A stretch of 64,000 nucleotides of DNA from NCBI GenBank assembly GCA_016808115.1, contig JAEQBH010000665.1, forward strand, positions 248,001-312,000, written 5' to 3'. This document shows positions 33,941 to 47,639 of the stretch, in pieces (the stretch's first letter is position 1; every line of letters begins with the position of its first letter). This DNA comes from Tetrastigma voinierianum (lineage: Eukaryota > Streptophyta > Magnoliopsida > Vitales > Vitaceae). Position numbers and translations under genes: made by a program. Below the pieces are notes generated by a model. It saw only the letters and a program-made list of their open reading frames with translations. It did no database searches and had not been told where the DNA came from.

Positions 33941-34099
33941 ACTTCAGACATGGAATACGGGCAAAGGTTCACACTAGTACTCCAAGTCTAACAAAGGCTT
34001 TCTACACTAGCGCCCAATATTAACTCGAGATTGTTGGACATCCCTGCCTTATATTTCACTAGTTTTTGCACCTCAATGATACGACTCACTTGTTCGCTA

Positions 34100-35720
34100 A
34101 AGGCCTTTTATCCGACCGAAAATTAATTTTTTTTTTTTTTTACTGCATAAGTCCTTCAAGAATCCTTGCATAGGTGGGGACTTGTTTGATCATGTCAAGG
34201 GAGAGGAATGTTATCTTCACTTCCATTTAAAACCTCCGGGGCCATTTCGGGCCTTGGTTAACGGAATTTTTCTTTTTCTGGAGAGCCCGTGGAACTGAGG
34301 GGCACAATCGCCTCACCTCTTCCCTCTTTGTCGACCGGCTCTTCCTCCCGTGGATCGGGGCCACTATGGGAGTCATTGGCCAGAACTGACCGCTCGGTCT
34401 CGCCTACCACTTCTCAAAGTCACCACCGCCTTGACTTCATAAATTTACATTTGACTACTGTTTGAATGGTTTCTACATGCATCTCCTGATTGTCCAGGGA
34501 AAGAGATTTTTCTGTAACTCCCCGCACTCGCGGTCAACAACCTCGAAATCTCATATTGCATACTGTCCATTTTCCTGTTGAGTGAGCTCTCGAATGCCTC
34601 AATTTTCTTGTATTAGTCCGACATTCAGCCACCTTCTCGTTCCACAAACGTGCCTTACCACTTTGCTTAAATTCGTGGATCATCGTCAACAGGAGAAGCA
34701 AGGAGTGGCATACCTGCCAGGTTGAAGTGGAGCCAAACTGCTACTGTGGCTCCTCAGGGATATATGTGGGCTTGGCTTCATGATGTGTTTGATGATTTCT
34801 CCAATTAGGTTATAGGTGCTTGCCATATGGAGCATTTCCAGGGGTGGTTTATTTTGACTCCAAGACACGGGCATGCTCTTACCAAAGGCTCCCCAGGATG
34901 ACTATTTGACTGACAATTAAAACAAGATGGTTGAGATGCAGGTAACTCATTTACTGCTTGCATTTCATGCTGACTTCTCATTTCCAGCTTCTCCAACCTT
35001 CGAGTCAAAGTGGCCGTCGGCTTTCATCTCCGTGTCTTTTAAAGTGCATGTACACCCCCTCCTGGTTCGAAGGCCTCGACCTTCTACTCCCTGATTCTGC
35101 CTTCATCCCATGCCTTAGAGGTTTCGCCATATAGCCTCAAAAAGTCCATGGCCTCATCTTGGTGTTTGCTTAAAAAGTCACCTCCACATGGTTTCTAAAA
35201 GGTTTCCATGGCCGGAGACATACCATCATAAAAATGGGATTCACTAGCATCCATGTATCAAAACCATGGTGTAAGTAATGCATCGATGGTCTCCATGAAT
35301 CTTTCCCAACACCGATAACTCTCATTGTCATAGGTCGAGCAGGTGTAGATCCGTCTTCAAACCGTTGGTCTTGGTTGTACCGAAGAACTTTCAAAATCTC
35401 CTACTAAGTTCACTTCACCTTGACCGTCTCGTCTCAATGAATTGAGCCAAATTTCGCCTTATCTTTCAATGTCAGAAATGCTTTCAAATGAAGCAAATCC
35501 ATGTCGGGCACTCCTTCCTTAAAAAGTTGTGGACATTTTAATTCCTGATATGAGTATAAGGATTCTCATTCTCCATTCCAGAATGTGGGAAGTAGGGGCA
35601 CCAAATAAGGTCTTACCACCTATGTCATCAACAGTGGTATGATGCAGAAGGTGCACTCACCGAGGGTGTATGTGGTCCTCATCGACCTCAGATGTCGTTG
35701 GATTCATAGGGGCCGCTTGT
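34100..35720 (-). pseudogene. Gag relic of A2
   Basis: Minus-strand Athila-type gag. Near 35600-35450 the relic reads VRPYLVPLLPTFWN and LLHLKAFLTLKDKAKFG, the start of the conserved capsid domain. Near 35290-35150 come HHGFDTWMLV, FYDGMSPAME and LSKHQDEAMDFL, the end of that domain. CFNCQSNSH near 34925 is a Cys-rich stretch like the linker of Athila gag, not a complete CCHC knuckle. Multiple frame changes break it. A T-run lies at about 34128-34141. From 34100 down to 33940 nothing is recognisable. Confidence 0.75.
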
Positions 35721-36128
35721 TGAATTTGTTGTTCCTCGTGTAGAGATCCATTTGATCACTGTACACCGATTTCACAAATCTCGCTTCAACTGGTGTACTG
35801 ATTCTCTGTAGTCTACCTGAACTATCTCTGTCCCAATGATGCATAAACACCTGTTACACAAATTGAGACAAAGCAAAGGGCACAAACAAAGCTTGCCAAT
35901 GGATCAAGAAAGAAGCAAAACAAAATCGATCAGAAGTAGCTGCAAAAGCAAGGCAAGAATCATAAAAACTCAGCTCAAACAAAATGAAATTCAAAAGGAT
36001 TGAAAGGTTATCACTAACACTTGTAATGGATTACAAGTACATATCAATCGATCATAACACTTGTAATGTGGATTACCAGTATATCAGCGATCATCGTGGT
36101 TTGGCACCATCCCGACGGCGGCGTGCGT

Positions 36129-37559
36129 TGATTCGTGCCCGCGGTCAGGGTGATCCAGAATCAACAAAATTTGTTTCCTATGTTCCTCCTACTGTAGTGA
36201 AATACTGCGTGCCAGCGAATCTAAGATTCGAACACGGGGATGGGTTTCATCCGCGATGATTACATTATGTTTGAAAATGGTGAGACTTTATTTGGATTTT
36301 TGGTTGAATTTAAACACGGGGAGTTGATTTGTTCAACTGGATTGCTTAAAAATAAACAGGTAAGGTGTTGGAAATAGTGACATGAAGGCTGTGGTCACTA
36401 GCTTGTCTGATGAGGGTTGTGGGGTGTCTCAGGAGTTGTTTCTGTGAAATTGAAATGTTTTATAGATCAGAAAGCGGCGGATTTGTTTTAGCTATTCCAT
36501 TCAGCTTCAAACATCTTATTTGAGTCCAGCCAAATGCGAGCAGTCGTTGTTCCATCGAGTTTGAAAACCTGAACATTAACCTCATTCAATAAATAAATAA
36601 ATAGACTTTCTAAAGATAATAATTTGTATTTTGCAAATGTATCATTACTTCAAGCGCGAAAACGCGTGTAGTATTGACCAAAGGAAAGACATTAAATAGC
36701 ATTAAACCTAGTTTGGAAGAGTTTGGACATGTCAAATTACTGTATCGACAAAGGCATGAGGACAACAGACGTGACGAGCTATGACCTCCTCTTTCAAGGC
36801 TTTGAGTCTTAGCTAAATCATTGGGTTGTGTCTCGAGGGTGTGTTTGGCAACTTGAAAATGAGAGAAAGGGAGAGAGGCAATATGTCCTAAAAGAAAACT
36901 AAAGGCTGGAATTTTTGCATAAAATGAGAGATTCGAATTTACAAGTTGTAGGGAGCTTATATGTAACCCCAATGTGTGAAATGACAAATATATAATATGA
37001 GATTACAATAAGGACAAATGGTAATTAATCCAAAAGCGTGATTGTTTGGAATCAAAAACATAAAAAACACAAGAACTTAACAATTTATTGTGCGATGAAT
37101 TTGGCTCTCATAGCGGTACTATATCATATAGCGGGCATGAGCGAAATTCCAGGTTACACAAGTAGCCACTGCGTCATTGCTATGATGTGGTGGCTATGAT
37201 AGCGTGCCTTAGCGAATTTGTCTTATAAACGAGTACGCAATGCACTAAGTGAAATTCATGGGTTTTGCCTCTGCTTTGCGCTAGCTTTGCACCATCTTCT
37301 TCATCAATTCCTTTGCATTTCTTATTTTTGTTGATGAAATCACGACTGAATCATGTTTTGGCCTGCTGACATCAAACTTGATATTATTGGTTGAGCTGTA
37401 AAAGCTTGCAAAATTAACAAAAACAAACTCGAAATGGAATCAGTGGTACTAAGTGGACCTGCACATGTCAGTTTGAAACAAATTCATATGATTAAGTCTA
37501 TCAAAAGCACTCCAAAACACATCATAAGCCGGAGTTGAAAATAGCGCACGGGCTTTTTA
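36129..37559 (-). repeat. 5' LTR of A2
   Basis: Direct repeat of 27769-29307 with many indels. The last shared block is AATTCATATGATTA near 37480 and GCACTC near 37505. The outer end near 37559 is estimated. It is directly followed by the A3 LTR. Confidence 0.78.
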
Positions 37560-37564
37560 ATGAA

Positions 37565-40381
37565 TGAAACTTTTTGTTGCCTTTTTCTATATAGACTAAA
37601 AACCCTCGAATTCTACGCTCTAAGGAGCCTTACACTTCTCTTGCATCATATGTCACTTTGGATAAATTGCTTGATAAAATAATTCTTTTCACTAATGTTC
37701 ATGATTAAAAAATATGGGTATAGTCTATGACCCTTTATGTTTGGGGTCTTACAAAGTAGTAAAATGTCTGAATGTAAGTCAAATTATCATTCCCCACGGG
37801 GTGGAGTAATTAAGATAAAGCTACCCCAAACTACTTTAAAATTCCGCACTCTTAGGTTTGAACTCAAAATGAGGTGTATCTAGAAAAAAAAAAATTCTAG
37901 ACTATTAATATTTCTATTTAACTAGCTAAAACAAATTAAATAAATAAAAATAAACTGTAACTAAAATGAATTTGAATCGGTTCTGCGAGAAGCATAACTA
38001 TAGATAATTACAATGAAACGATCCAATTCACTAAAATACATTGTAACTCTTGTTTTGTGTATGGATCTGGACATCGAGGAATTTCTAAAATTTGGAATTG
38101 GATTTCTCCGTATTCCTTTGGTTGGATACCCTTGCTTCTCTGAAGACAAGATCAAACCATTTGTATTCCCGACTCTCTTACTCTTGCAAGATGCGGGCAT
38201 TTTCTTTCCTACAATACTTCACTACATTTCTTGATGGCAATGGATCTTTTGCATTTCCTTCTCGGGATTTTGCAAAGTTTCTACCATAAAGGTGGCTCAA
38301 ACTCTCGGATCTGATGGGTCATTCTTTTCCCTTGATTAGATCTCGGCCCTATGCGGGGTTTAAAATGAAAATCTTTTAAATTAAGGTGAAATCTACGATC
38401 ATTTACATTGTTAAATACTCCTCAGACTTCAATTATGAGCGAATGGAGGTTGTCAAAATGAACTCCCTCTGACTCAAGCGGAGTTCATCAATGGTAGCCT
38501 ATACCCGAGAAAAGAATGCTCTGACTCTTTCAGGAATCTCTGTCTCTGCATGTCATGCTGCAGAGGGCATCTGGAAATCGAGGCAAGATACACTCCTCAG
38601 CTGGTATTCGGTACTACTATTGGGAACTTATCAATTCAAAGCGGCACGAATAAAAATCATCCAGGGCCAATTAGTTCTACATATTATTTATGCGGAAGAG
38701 CGTAACTAAATGTAAGAATTAAATCAATGACTGCACTCTTATTATTGCATTGCGAATTAAGAAATGAATTGCCAATCACATTACAACCCTTTATGTTACA
38801 ATGGCGAAAAATGAATTGGAGGTATCTGAATTTTGTAAATTTTCGATGATAATTTGAAGAAATAACATAAATAAAACATCGCTCCTCGTTTTAAGTTGGA
38901 TTCAAATCCGAAGAATTTAGGAAACGAAAAGAAATAAATAAATAAAACCAAAATTCTACTCTAAACTATACCTTTGAGTTCCTCTCCTTTCCCACTTGCG
39001 GGTAGTGAAGGCGGAAAACTGCTTTACTTTTCTAACCTTGTCTGTTTATCGCATCCGAAAGGAGGTGGGTCGAATCACTAAAAAGCTCGGTGGAATTCCC
39101 GAAAGAAAGCCGACTCAACGTCTGTGCGCGACCTCGAGTTGATGTCACGACATGGAATTCCTTGTTGCTCTTGTTGATCGCGACCTCGTTAGCCTGACGC
39201 AATTTCCGCTGCTGCTGCATGGATTAATGGTCACGACATCGTTTGTAGTCGCGACCTTGTTTGCTCAGTGTTTCTCCAGAGTTGATGTCGCGACCACGGT
39301 TGCCGCCAGCGACATACGTTGTCCTTCGCTCATCACGGTTTTACGAGTGCGACCTTGGTTTTGGGTTAGACCACGATTCTGTTGTGAGGTGACTTCATGT
39401 GGCGAGCTTTCTTTTACAGTCGCGATTGTGTTGGTGGTCTTCTACCTTCACAGGTTTCAAATTTACATCGCGACCTCGAGTGATGTCAGGCCTCTTTTGA
39501 TGTCTATTTCTTTCTTACAGTGCGCAACCTCGAGTTCTTTGTTGCAGCAATTTCCCTTCTTTCAACCTCTATTCCAAGTCGTGACCTCAAGGTGATGTCG
39601 CGACCTCGTGTTCTGCGTATGCGTGTAGTCCCGATTTCTCAAAGTAGTTGCGACCTCTGATTTCTTACGCCGGCTCTTCTTAGTCGCGACACGAGATGAG
39701 TGAATTCGCGACATTGTTCTGGTCCTTGATTAATAAATGAGTGCCTTTAATTTTTTAGCGAGGAGCTTGGTTTGGCTTGAGTTGTGACCTCCTTTAATTA
39801 TTCAACTCTTAATGTAGTTGCAACGATTTTCTTTGAGACTCAGTTCCGCATTTTTATCTTGCGGCCTCAGCATTATCTCGCGACCTCGGAAATGGAACCT
39901 TTCATTTTAAAACTAGTTGTAACTTCGTTTTCTTTGTAGAGACTTCCTTTATGGCTCTATTGGTGGATCCACGTCGCGACATCAGATTGACGTCGTGACC
40001 TCAGTTATATTCAATTGGTGTCGCGACATCAGTGTGGTGTCACGACCTCTTTCATTTGTTGCCTTGGTCCTTCTAGTTGCAAGCTTAATCTTCAAGTCAC
40101 GATTTCGCTTGCTACAGTCTTCTATTTCTTCCCCAAAACTGATCTTGGTGATGTCGTGACTTGGAAATTACTAACAACTAAGTTTCCTGTTGCAACTCTC
40201 ACTTTGATTCTGACTTCATTTGTAAATTTGGTCTCTTAGTTTCTTTGAGATTTTAGCTTGTTGTATTTTCTGCAAAAATTAATTTGAGTAAAATATCACA
40301 TTTACGCATACAAATCAACATTTATCTTGTAATAATAACCAGAAAAATGAATTGAAATCTAATGAGTTTTTGGACTCATCA
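37565..40381 (-). repeat. 3' LTR of A3
   Basis: The minus-strand start TGATGAGTCCAAAAACTC (40381) is shared with the LTR at 60678. The left end shares GCCTTTTTCTATATAGAC with 49147 onward. The LTR body carries the GTCGCGAC array (39170-40030). Confidence 0.9.
39170..40030. repeat. Array of GTCGCGAC palindromes (3' LTR of A3)
   Basis: About eleven exact TCGCGAC sites (for example 39287, 39597, 39973, 40019) at irregular spacing of 20-130 bases, usually in the context GATGTCGCGACCTCG or GTCGCGACATC. Worn forms such as GTCACGAC and GTCGTGAC, as expected from deamination of methylated CpG, fill the gaps. Confidence 0.9.
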
Positions 40382-40394
40382 AATTCCCAAACTT
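40382..40394 (-). other. Polypurine tract of A3
   Basis: Minus strand AAGTTTGGGAATT directly before the LTR start TGATGAG, the usual form in Athila-type elements. Confidence 0.78.
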
Positions 40395-43300
40395 AAAATT
40401 ACGCGTCACTAAGCAAAGAAGAGAAAGAATTGTTTATCCTGTGAGTAGCTTAAAATTTTTAAGGACATTTTTTACGATTCAAACTACAGGTCTTTCTTAT
40501 TCCACCTTCTTAAAAATAAGAATACCAGCATCACTTTAAATTTGATTTCAATTCAAGAATAAGAAATGGTACACTAATAATAAATAAATTTCTTGATTAA
40601 AATAATATTTAAATAGTTTATTCAACAAGTCTTGTTCTGTGTGTGAGTGCAGGTCTTCAATCCTTTTCATCTTCATGTTGAATTTATTAAATCTTTTGAG
40701 TTTCCTTAAATTTGTTTGTCAAAGTCCTATAGGCTTGTTTTCATATTGATCTCAGCGCGCCTCAGTAAGGTAAATTCAACCTTCAAGATCAATGAGGTCT
40801 TCCAGTTTCGTAATGTTGGGCTTAGGTAATTGGGTAGATAATGGGAAAATTTAGAAGTTCGCAAAATCACCCAGTTTCCACCTTTTCTTTGTACTTGTTG
40901 CCTTCAACTTTCACCACATTGCTTCTTGTATTTGTTGATTCTCCTCCAATCTTGGCCTGATTCATGCTTTTGAATTCTTTTTATGGAATTTTAATTTCCA
41001 TATGCACTTTGTCGAGCCCGAGTTCCTTTGTTCTGAACTCTTTGCTTATGTTTTCTAAGGTTGGGAATAGTGCAATGTTTTGTCTTCTTAGACTTTATTA
41101 CTCTTGAGAACTTTGGGCTAGCAGCTCCATACCAGTTGGTATTAGGGTACTAGGTGTTAAAAACACCCTCTGAGCTTAATTGTTCAGGGAAATAGGCCAC
41201 AAGACAAAACTTATTCCCTTTTTCATTAATTTCTGCTTCTTTACTTCTTCACCTCATACCTCGTAACATTTGGAAATATTTTTCCCCCAAACTTGTTTCT
41301 TCCTTTACAGTAGACTTTTAAATGCTAGGCGGATTGGTGGGCTCTTTTCTTTGTAGAATTATTGCAGGAAGGGAATTTAGGTTTTCGATTCTTTGTTTAT
41401 TGAAAAATAAGGCTCGATAAACTCGAATCAGAACTAGAGGATATGCTTTAGCATATATTGAGGTTAGGCTTGGAAAAGCTCAAACTGCCAAGGATGGCCT
41501 CTATCCCTTCTTGTTGGTTGTTTTTACCTCATATTTCACCTCAATCAATAATCTAACAAGTTCTAGGACAATGGACTCATTAATCCTGAATTTCCCAAAA
41601 GACGTTCCTAATTTCTCTCAAAGGTTCATAAGTTTTGTTGACCAAGTGTAATGTTTCTTCAAGACTTGTACTTGTTACTTGTTTATTTACAAGTATCAAC
41701 CAAGTTATTTGCTCCTCGGCCAATATCCATTTTCCAATTTTAAATCTAAAAGCTGGTTAAGCATTAATATATAACTCCACTAATTTTCTAGTTTACTAAT
41801 CTACGCTTTTATTTTTCTTGAATATTTTGTTCTTGGGAGAGAACATAATTGTTTATTTGATTATTGCACAGGAAAAGCATTCAAAATCTTTATGCTAACA
41901 AGAAATGACACAAACACAAAATTTCTCAAGTCATGTTCATCCATCAATAAACAACTAATTTGTAAATCATCAAGAATTTTATTCAAATATCAAAACGTTT
42001 CGATATTGTACAATCTGATTTCTTTACAAATAAGACTATAACTAAACTAGAGAAAAACTCTCTATTTCTTGATCTAAAATTCTATATCTTCTCTCTGAAG
42101 GCTATAGCTTCTGCTTTATTTGGTTCTCCAGACCTTGAACTCGCGCTGGAAGGAAGGGCCGTTAACAAGGTTGTTCAACAAATTGGGGTCCTTCCTTTTG
42201 GCACTACGGTAGGTTCTCACGGATGATGGGTTCTAATTAACCCTTCTTCCAATTCCCTTCCCATCATCCATTCTCTTAATTACCACATTTTATGGAATAG
42301 TGGAATGGAATTGGTTTGTTTCGGGAAACTCCATTCATTCCATAAGCTCTGTGTGTTTGCAACCTGGAACTCTTCTTTTTCTCTCATTCTTCTTTCTCTT
42401 CATTCTCGTTGTTTATTTTTCCTTTGCTTTCCCATCCTTTTATAGTGATCTCGCTGCTATTGGGAACTACAAGGTTCTTTATTCTCTTTTTCCAAATTCC
42501 GATGAATGAATTTTCTTGGATTGAAGCATCTTTGTTATTTCCAATATGGGTTTTAAAATTTGTTGAGGAATTTTGATCGTTTCTCTTGGAATTATTGAAT
42601 TCTCTGGAATTAATCCTTTTGAAACTAAGAAAACCAAACTAATTCCTTTAATCAAGACATCAGTTTCGGGTTCTGCATTAATAACAATTTATTTCAAAGA
42701 TTTTTGAATGAATGATGTAGAATTGGAAGAGTTTGAATTAGTTAAAGATGATTGGAAATTTGAATGGATGTTGGGCTCAATGTCAGGATTGCGTTATTAG
42801 AGTTCGTGACATTGAATTTTGAGCCTCCTAATGAATGATTTTCAATGAATCCTATTTTAATCTTGAATACCCAAATGAAGGTTTATTTTGTTGAGTTTTG
42901 GATTAATGCAGTGTAACATAAAGATTTTTTGTTGCGACACAGTAATGTGGTCACGACAAGGAACTTTGATGTGCGTTTCTTTTTCTCACTTTTTATTGTT
43001 TCCCACATCAAGCATTCTTGGTTGCAACTTTGGATTAGTGTTACTGACCAAAATTTTCAGGTCTCCTTTGAACAATTAAATTCACAACGATTTGATTTAT
43101 TCCAAATCCAATCGAGGCAAATACAACTCAATTCATCTTCATCATGCAAATATTCAACAAAATCATCCACTATGCATCATATTCAAAATTTAAGCACCAG
43201 AACAAAATAAAATTCCCCCAAACCTTGAATCATGCCATATTAGAGACAAAATTTAAATAAAATCAAGAAGAGTATCTTTGCATCGTCTGATTGGAAGCTT

Positions 43301-43550
43301 GATTGTAGATACTCCCCCCCCTTTTACCTGATTTTCATTGTCTGCAGCTAACAAATATTTACCTACTCTTCCAATCAATAATGAATCAAATTACACAAAG
43401 GCATTTATTAGAAATTTAAACATAAAAAAATATATAGCAGAGAAAAACTTAAAACAAAGTGATGTGGATTGCCTTCCTAAAGGCTGCTCAATTTTAGTCT
43501 TTAGAAATTTGGACTTCTTCTTGCCATAGTTACGTTCTTCAAATTTTCTC
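40395..43550 (-). other. Spacer of A3 between integrase and 3' LTR
   Basis: About 3.1 kb where Athila elements may carry an accessory ORF. No frame on either strand resembles a known protein; the longest frames (such as 42929-43210 on +) are unsupported. Sequence is AT-rich and unstructured. A C-run lies at 43313-43322. Confidence 0.5.
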
Positions 43551-43559
43551 ATTCAGAAC

Positions 43560-46500
43560 TAAGAGTCATTCTTCCAATTGCTTCTCCCAAGGTAGTGCTT
43601 TAATCTCTGACCATTAACTTTGAATTCCTCATGATTGGCATTCTCGTGTCAGCACACTTTCCCAAATTGTGTGCTTGATACTACTATATGAGATCCTCCA
43701 TTTTGGATTTAAAACTCTGGAAAGAACAGTGCAGAGTTGAATAACGAGGACGATCTCATGCTGCCTTGAATTCCCTCCTCAAAATTCTTCAGTCATGTCA
43801 TTTTTTTTTTGTTTTATCTTTATAGATTCTAGCACTATCATGAAGCACATTATAATCTTCCAAATTCATTTAGCTAAGTAGCCTCTCTTCTTTAAATGAC
43901 CTTGAAATCAAAATTTAGATTCTTGATGGCCCACATAGCTTTATATTCTAGCTCAAAGAGGTAGGTGACAAGGTTTTTCCAAAGACAAGCCTATATGGGG
44001 ACATTCAATGGGATTTTTAAGCGATCTGTATGCGGAGTGCATCGTGAGCTTCAAAGACCCGATCTCTCTTCTCTTTGGAACTTCTGGTGCTCAAAGAATT
44101 TTTCTTTATCTCACACATTTAGAGTTTCAACACATTTGTTTGAGGTGATAAGCCAAGCTCATAATATGCGATACCATATCGCTCATGGTTTATGTTTCAT
44201 TTTGTGGGCACATCATTCAGCTGATTATAGTTCGGGTGTCCCAATCTGCTGAGAATATTTCTTTGTAAAAATCCCACACTTGTATTAGCATCATTCTTGG
44301 AACAAAAACTCTTTGCCTCAGCCCATTTTGATGCAATCCCACGAGTTAGGAGTATGTATATATTCCAAATGAAGCTGGAAAAGGCCCCATAAAATCCATT
44401 CCCATTACACATGAACAATTGCACCACGAAGGATACCTTGCGAGGGCATTTCATGCCTTTGCGATATTTCCCATTCTTTGGCATTGATCACATAACTTCA
44501 CCATTCGAAGCAGGTCATAACCATGGTAGGCCGGTAAAATCCGCTAGAAATTTTGTAGGCTGTTTTATCTCTGAAATGTCCTCCATATGGTGATGCATGA
44601 CATTCTTGTAAAATCTTGCTTTACTCACCATCTGGTACACATCTCCTTATATTGGTCAGCTCCTCACTATAGTAATGGGTCATCCCAAATGTAGTACCCG
44701 AAGTATCGCTCCTTAGCTTTTTTTTCTCCGTCGTAGCCGACTCGTGGCATAATTCCACAAGCCAAGAAGTTCATAATATCGTATCACCAAGGTGATTGGA
44801 TTGACAACCGAATAACCGGCCATCCGAAAATTTTCGCTATTTCTCTTTCTTCTTCTTGTACAACAGGTTTCTCCACTCTTGAAAAGTGATCAGCTATCAC
44901 ATTGTCATAACCTTTCTTGTCTTTTATTTCTAAATCAAATTCCTACAATAACAATACCCACCCGATCAATCTTGGTTTTGCTTCTTTCTTTTCCATTAGA
45001 TGCTTAATTGTTGCATGATCAGTGTGTATAATAACATGGGACCCCAAAATGTATGGCCTAAAATTTTCACAAGCAAATACTATCGCCAACATCTCCTTTT
45101 CAGTAGTAGAGTAATTTTCCTGAGCTTCGTTAAAGGTTTTGCTGGCATAGTATATGGCCTTGAATACTTTTTCAGCTTTCTATCCCAATATAGCTCCCAT
45201 TGCAAAATCACTGGCATCACACATGATTTCAAATTCTCTGTTCCATTCTGGTTTTGCCATGATGGGAGCTTCAACTAGTCTGGATTTGATTTCTTCAAAA
45301 GAATTCTGGCAGGATTCATCAAAATAGAACTTAGTATCCTTTTCCAACAATCTGCATAGTGGTCTAGCAATTCTTGAGAAATCTTGATAAATCTTCAGAA
45401 AATCCAAAGATGTCCTAAGAAACTTCTAATTCCCTTTACCTAGTGGGGGTGGCATTAAATTTTTATAATTGAAACTTTTGCTGGTCTACCTCTAGCCCTC
45501 ATTGCGTAAATCAAGTGCCCTAAGACAATTCCTTCTATAACCATAAAATGGCATTTTTTCCCAATTCGGGCTAGGATTCTCGTCTTGCACCTTTTAAGTA
45601 CCGTCCCAATTTATGCAAAGTACTTGTTTCAAAATCGGATCCATACACTCAGAAATCATCCATGAAGATCTCCATAATCTCTTCTCGCTAAATCGAAAAA
45701 TATAGACATCATGCATCTTTGAAGGTACCAGAGCATTACACAAAACCAAATGGCATTTCTAAAAGCAAAAGTACCAAATGGGCATAAAGTGGTTTTCTCC
45801 GATCTTCAGTGCAATAGCTATTTGGTTATATCCAGCAGTATCCATCAAGAAAACAAAATGAGGGTGTCCCGCCAACCTATCTCAAAGCATTTTTGATCGA
45901 TGAAAGGTAGGGGAAAATGATCCTTTCGGTTGCGTGATTCAATTTTCTATAGTCGATACAAACCTCCATCCTCGTCGCTCAGAGGAATAAGTTCATTCTT
46001 TTTCATTTCTCGATCACAAGTAATCCACCTTCTTTGGGAACTACATGCACCGGGCTCACCTAAGAACTATCTGATAGAGCATATATAAAACTCCGCACTT
46101 AACCATTTCGTAACTTCTTTTTCTAACAACTTCTTTCATCACTGGGTTCAGCCTTCTTTGATGCTCAATAGAAGTTTTTGCATTATCATTCAGCAATATT
46201 TTGTGCATGCAAATGGAGGGACTGATACCCTTTAGATCCTCAATTGACCAAGCAATAGCTTCCTTGTATTTTTCGTAATTTCAAAGAACTCGCTCTTCGC
46301 CTTCCGGGCCAATGCAACTGATATGATGACTGGTTTTCTCTTTTCTGGTTCTAAGAACTCATATTTCAAATGACTGGACAATTCTTTCAATGTTAACCCT
46401 TCTACACTAGTTTCGCTTCATAGTTTTTTCAAGCTCGGGCCGTGATACTTCATCTTCGACTGCTTTCATGTATGCTCGAGGATCGCTTTCTTTGTTAAAC

Positions 46501-47100
46501 AAATTTGAAGGCAATATTTCACAATCAAGACTCTCAAGATACCTAGTACCATCTCACCATTGATAGAATGTTGAAGAATACATCGAATTCAATTCAACAC
46601 GAGAAGACTATTACTTATAGCCATACAACTTTCTCGCATCTACATCGATGTTCCAAACTCCTATTAAGATTGTAGTGCACCATTCTTTTCCCCCACCCTT
46701 AGTGTCGGCCTCACCTTTTCTCGCACACTATCGCTGCGCCCGCTGATAAGAAAGGTCTTCCTAGCAGCAAAGGAACTTGGGTATCTTCTTCCATCTTCAT
46801 GATAACAAATCCACTGGGAAGATGAATTTCCCAACCTTGACAAGTACATCTTCAAGAAATTCGTTGCGCCATCGACCGTCACCATCCTGGCAATGTAATT
46901 GTTGTTGGGGTAAGTTCCCCCAAACTAAGTCTTTGCACAACTGATAGAGGCATCAAATTTATACGAGCACCAGAATCACATAAGGCCTTCTTGAATTCAT
47001 ATTTCCCTATGGAGCAGGGAATGGTGAAACTATCAGGGTCCTTCATTTTTGCTAGGAGCTTTTGTTGGATAACTGCATTGCATGTAGCAGTCAAATTCAC
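43560..47100 (-). pseudogene. Pol relic of A3: protease, RT, RNase H, integrase
   Basis: Minus-strand pol. Protease 47100-46664: IPCSIGKYEFKKALCDSGAR keeps the catalytic Asp-Ser-Gly (about 46977), followed by INLMPLSVVQRLSLGELTP and, after a shift, ARKTFLISGRS. RT about 46210-45460: DHFPLPFID near 45930, catalytic FMDD (IFMDDF, about 45670), then MVIEGIVLGHLIYAMRARGR. RNase H from 45407 (EFEIMCDASDFAMGAILG keeps the Cys-Asp-Ala-Ser site) through ENYSTTEKEMLAIVFACENF near 45110 to 44860. Integrase about 44640-43560: SFVVQLFMCNGN, FIWNIYILLTRGIASKWAEA and KNDANTSVGFLQRNILSRLG, then a decayed tail. Several stops and shifts; inactive. Confidence 0.9.
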
Positions 47101-47639
47101 TATTCCCTCCTCGCCTTATCTTCCTTTTCGTTTCCAAGATCTCCTTCGAAATTTTGGCATAAGTGCATTTGGTTGATTACCCTATAAATGGGATATTGAT
47201 TTCTATTTTTCTTGAAAATGTCCTTAAGAATTCTAGAAATCGCTTCCCATTTTCGAAGCCTCAGGAAATGGCACCATAGTGTATAAGCTGTGGTACTCCT
47301 TCCTTCCTCGTTTTGCTCATTACTCCTTCAGCCGTCTGGCCTCGTGTGCTCTTCTTCTTCCTTTCAGTCTCTTCTTGTTCTCGCCCCTCGCCCTTCTTTC
47401 CTTTCTTTCCTTCGTTGTTGCTCACTTCTTCCACTCCCAACTAAATTGCCATGCGCCTGGGATTCTCGAAAGGCCAATTAGGAATGTACCCTTGCTCGAT
47501 TTAAGATATTCAGTACACCTTCCTACTTGTGTCTCCAAGTTTTTCCAATGAGGCACTTGTATTTTCTAAACATTTTGAGTGTCGACTCGAAAGCTTCCAA
47601 GTCGCATGCTTCTTTCATGGAAGTGTATGCTTCTTCGGC

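Larger units (their letters stand above)
27769..37559 (-). mobile_element. Athila-like Ty3/gypsy element A2, decayed
   Basis: Direct LTRs at 27769-29307 and 36129-37559 bracket an internal region with gag, protease, RT, RNase H and integrase in that order on the minus strand. All domains are frameshifted. It lies inside the integrase of A1 and directly abuts A3 at 37559-37565. A degenerate tRNA-Asp type primer site may lie at about 36107-36128 (weak). The outer right end of the 5' LTR is blurred. Confidence 0.84.
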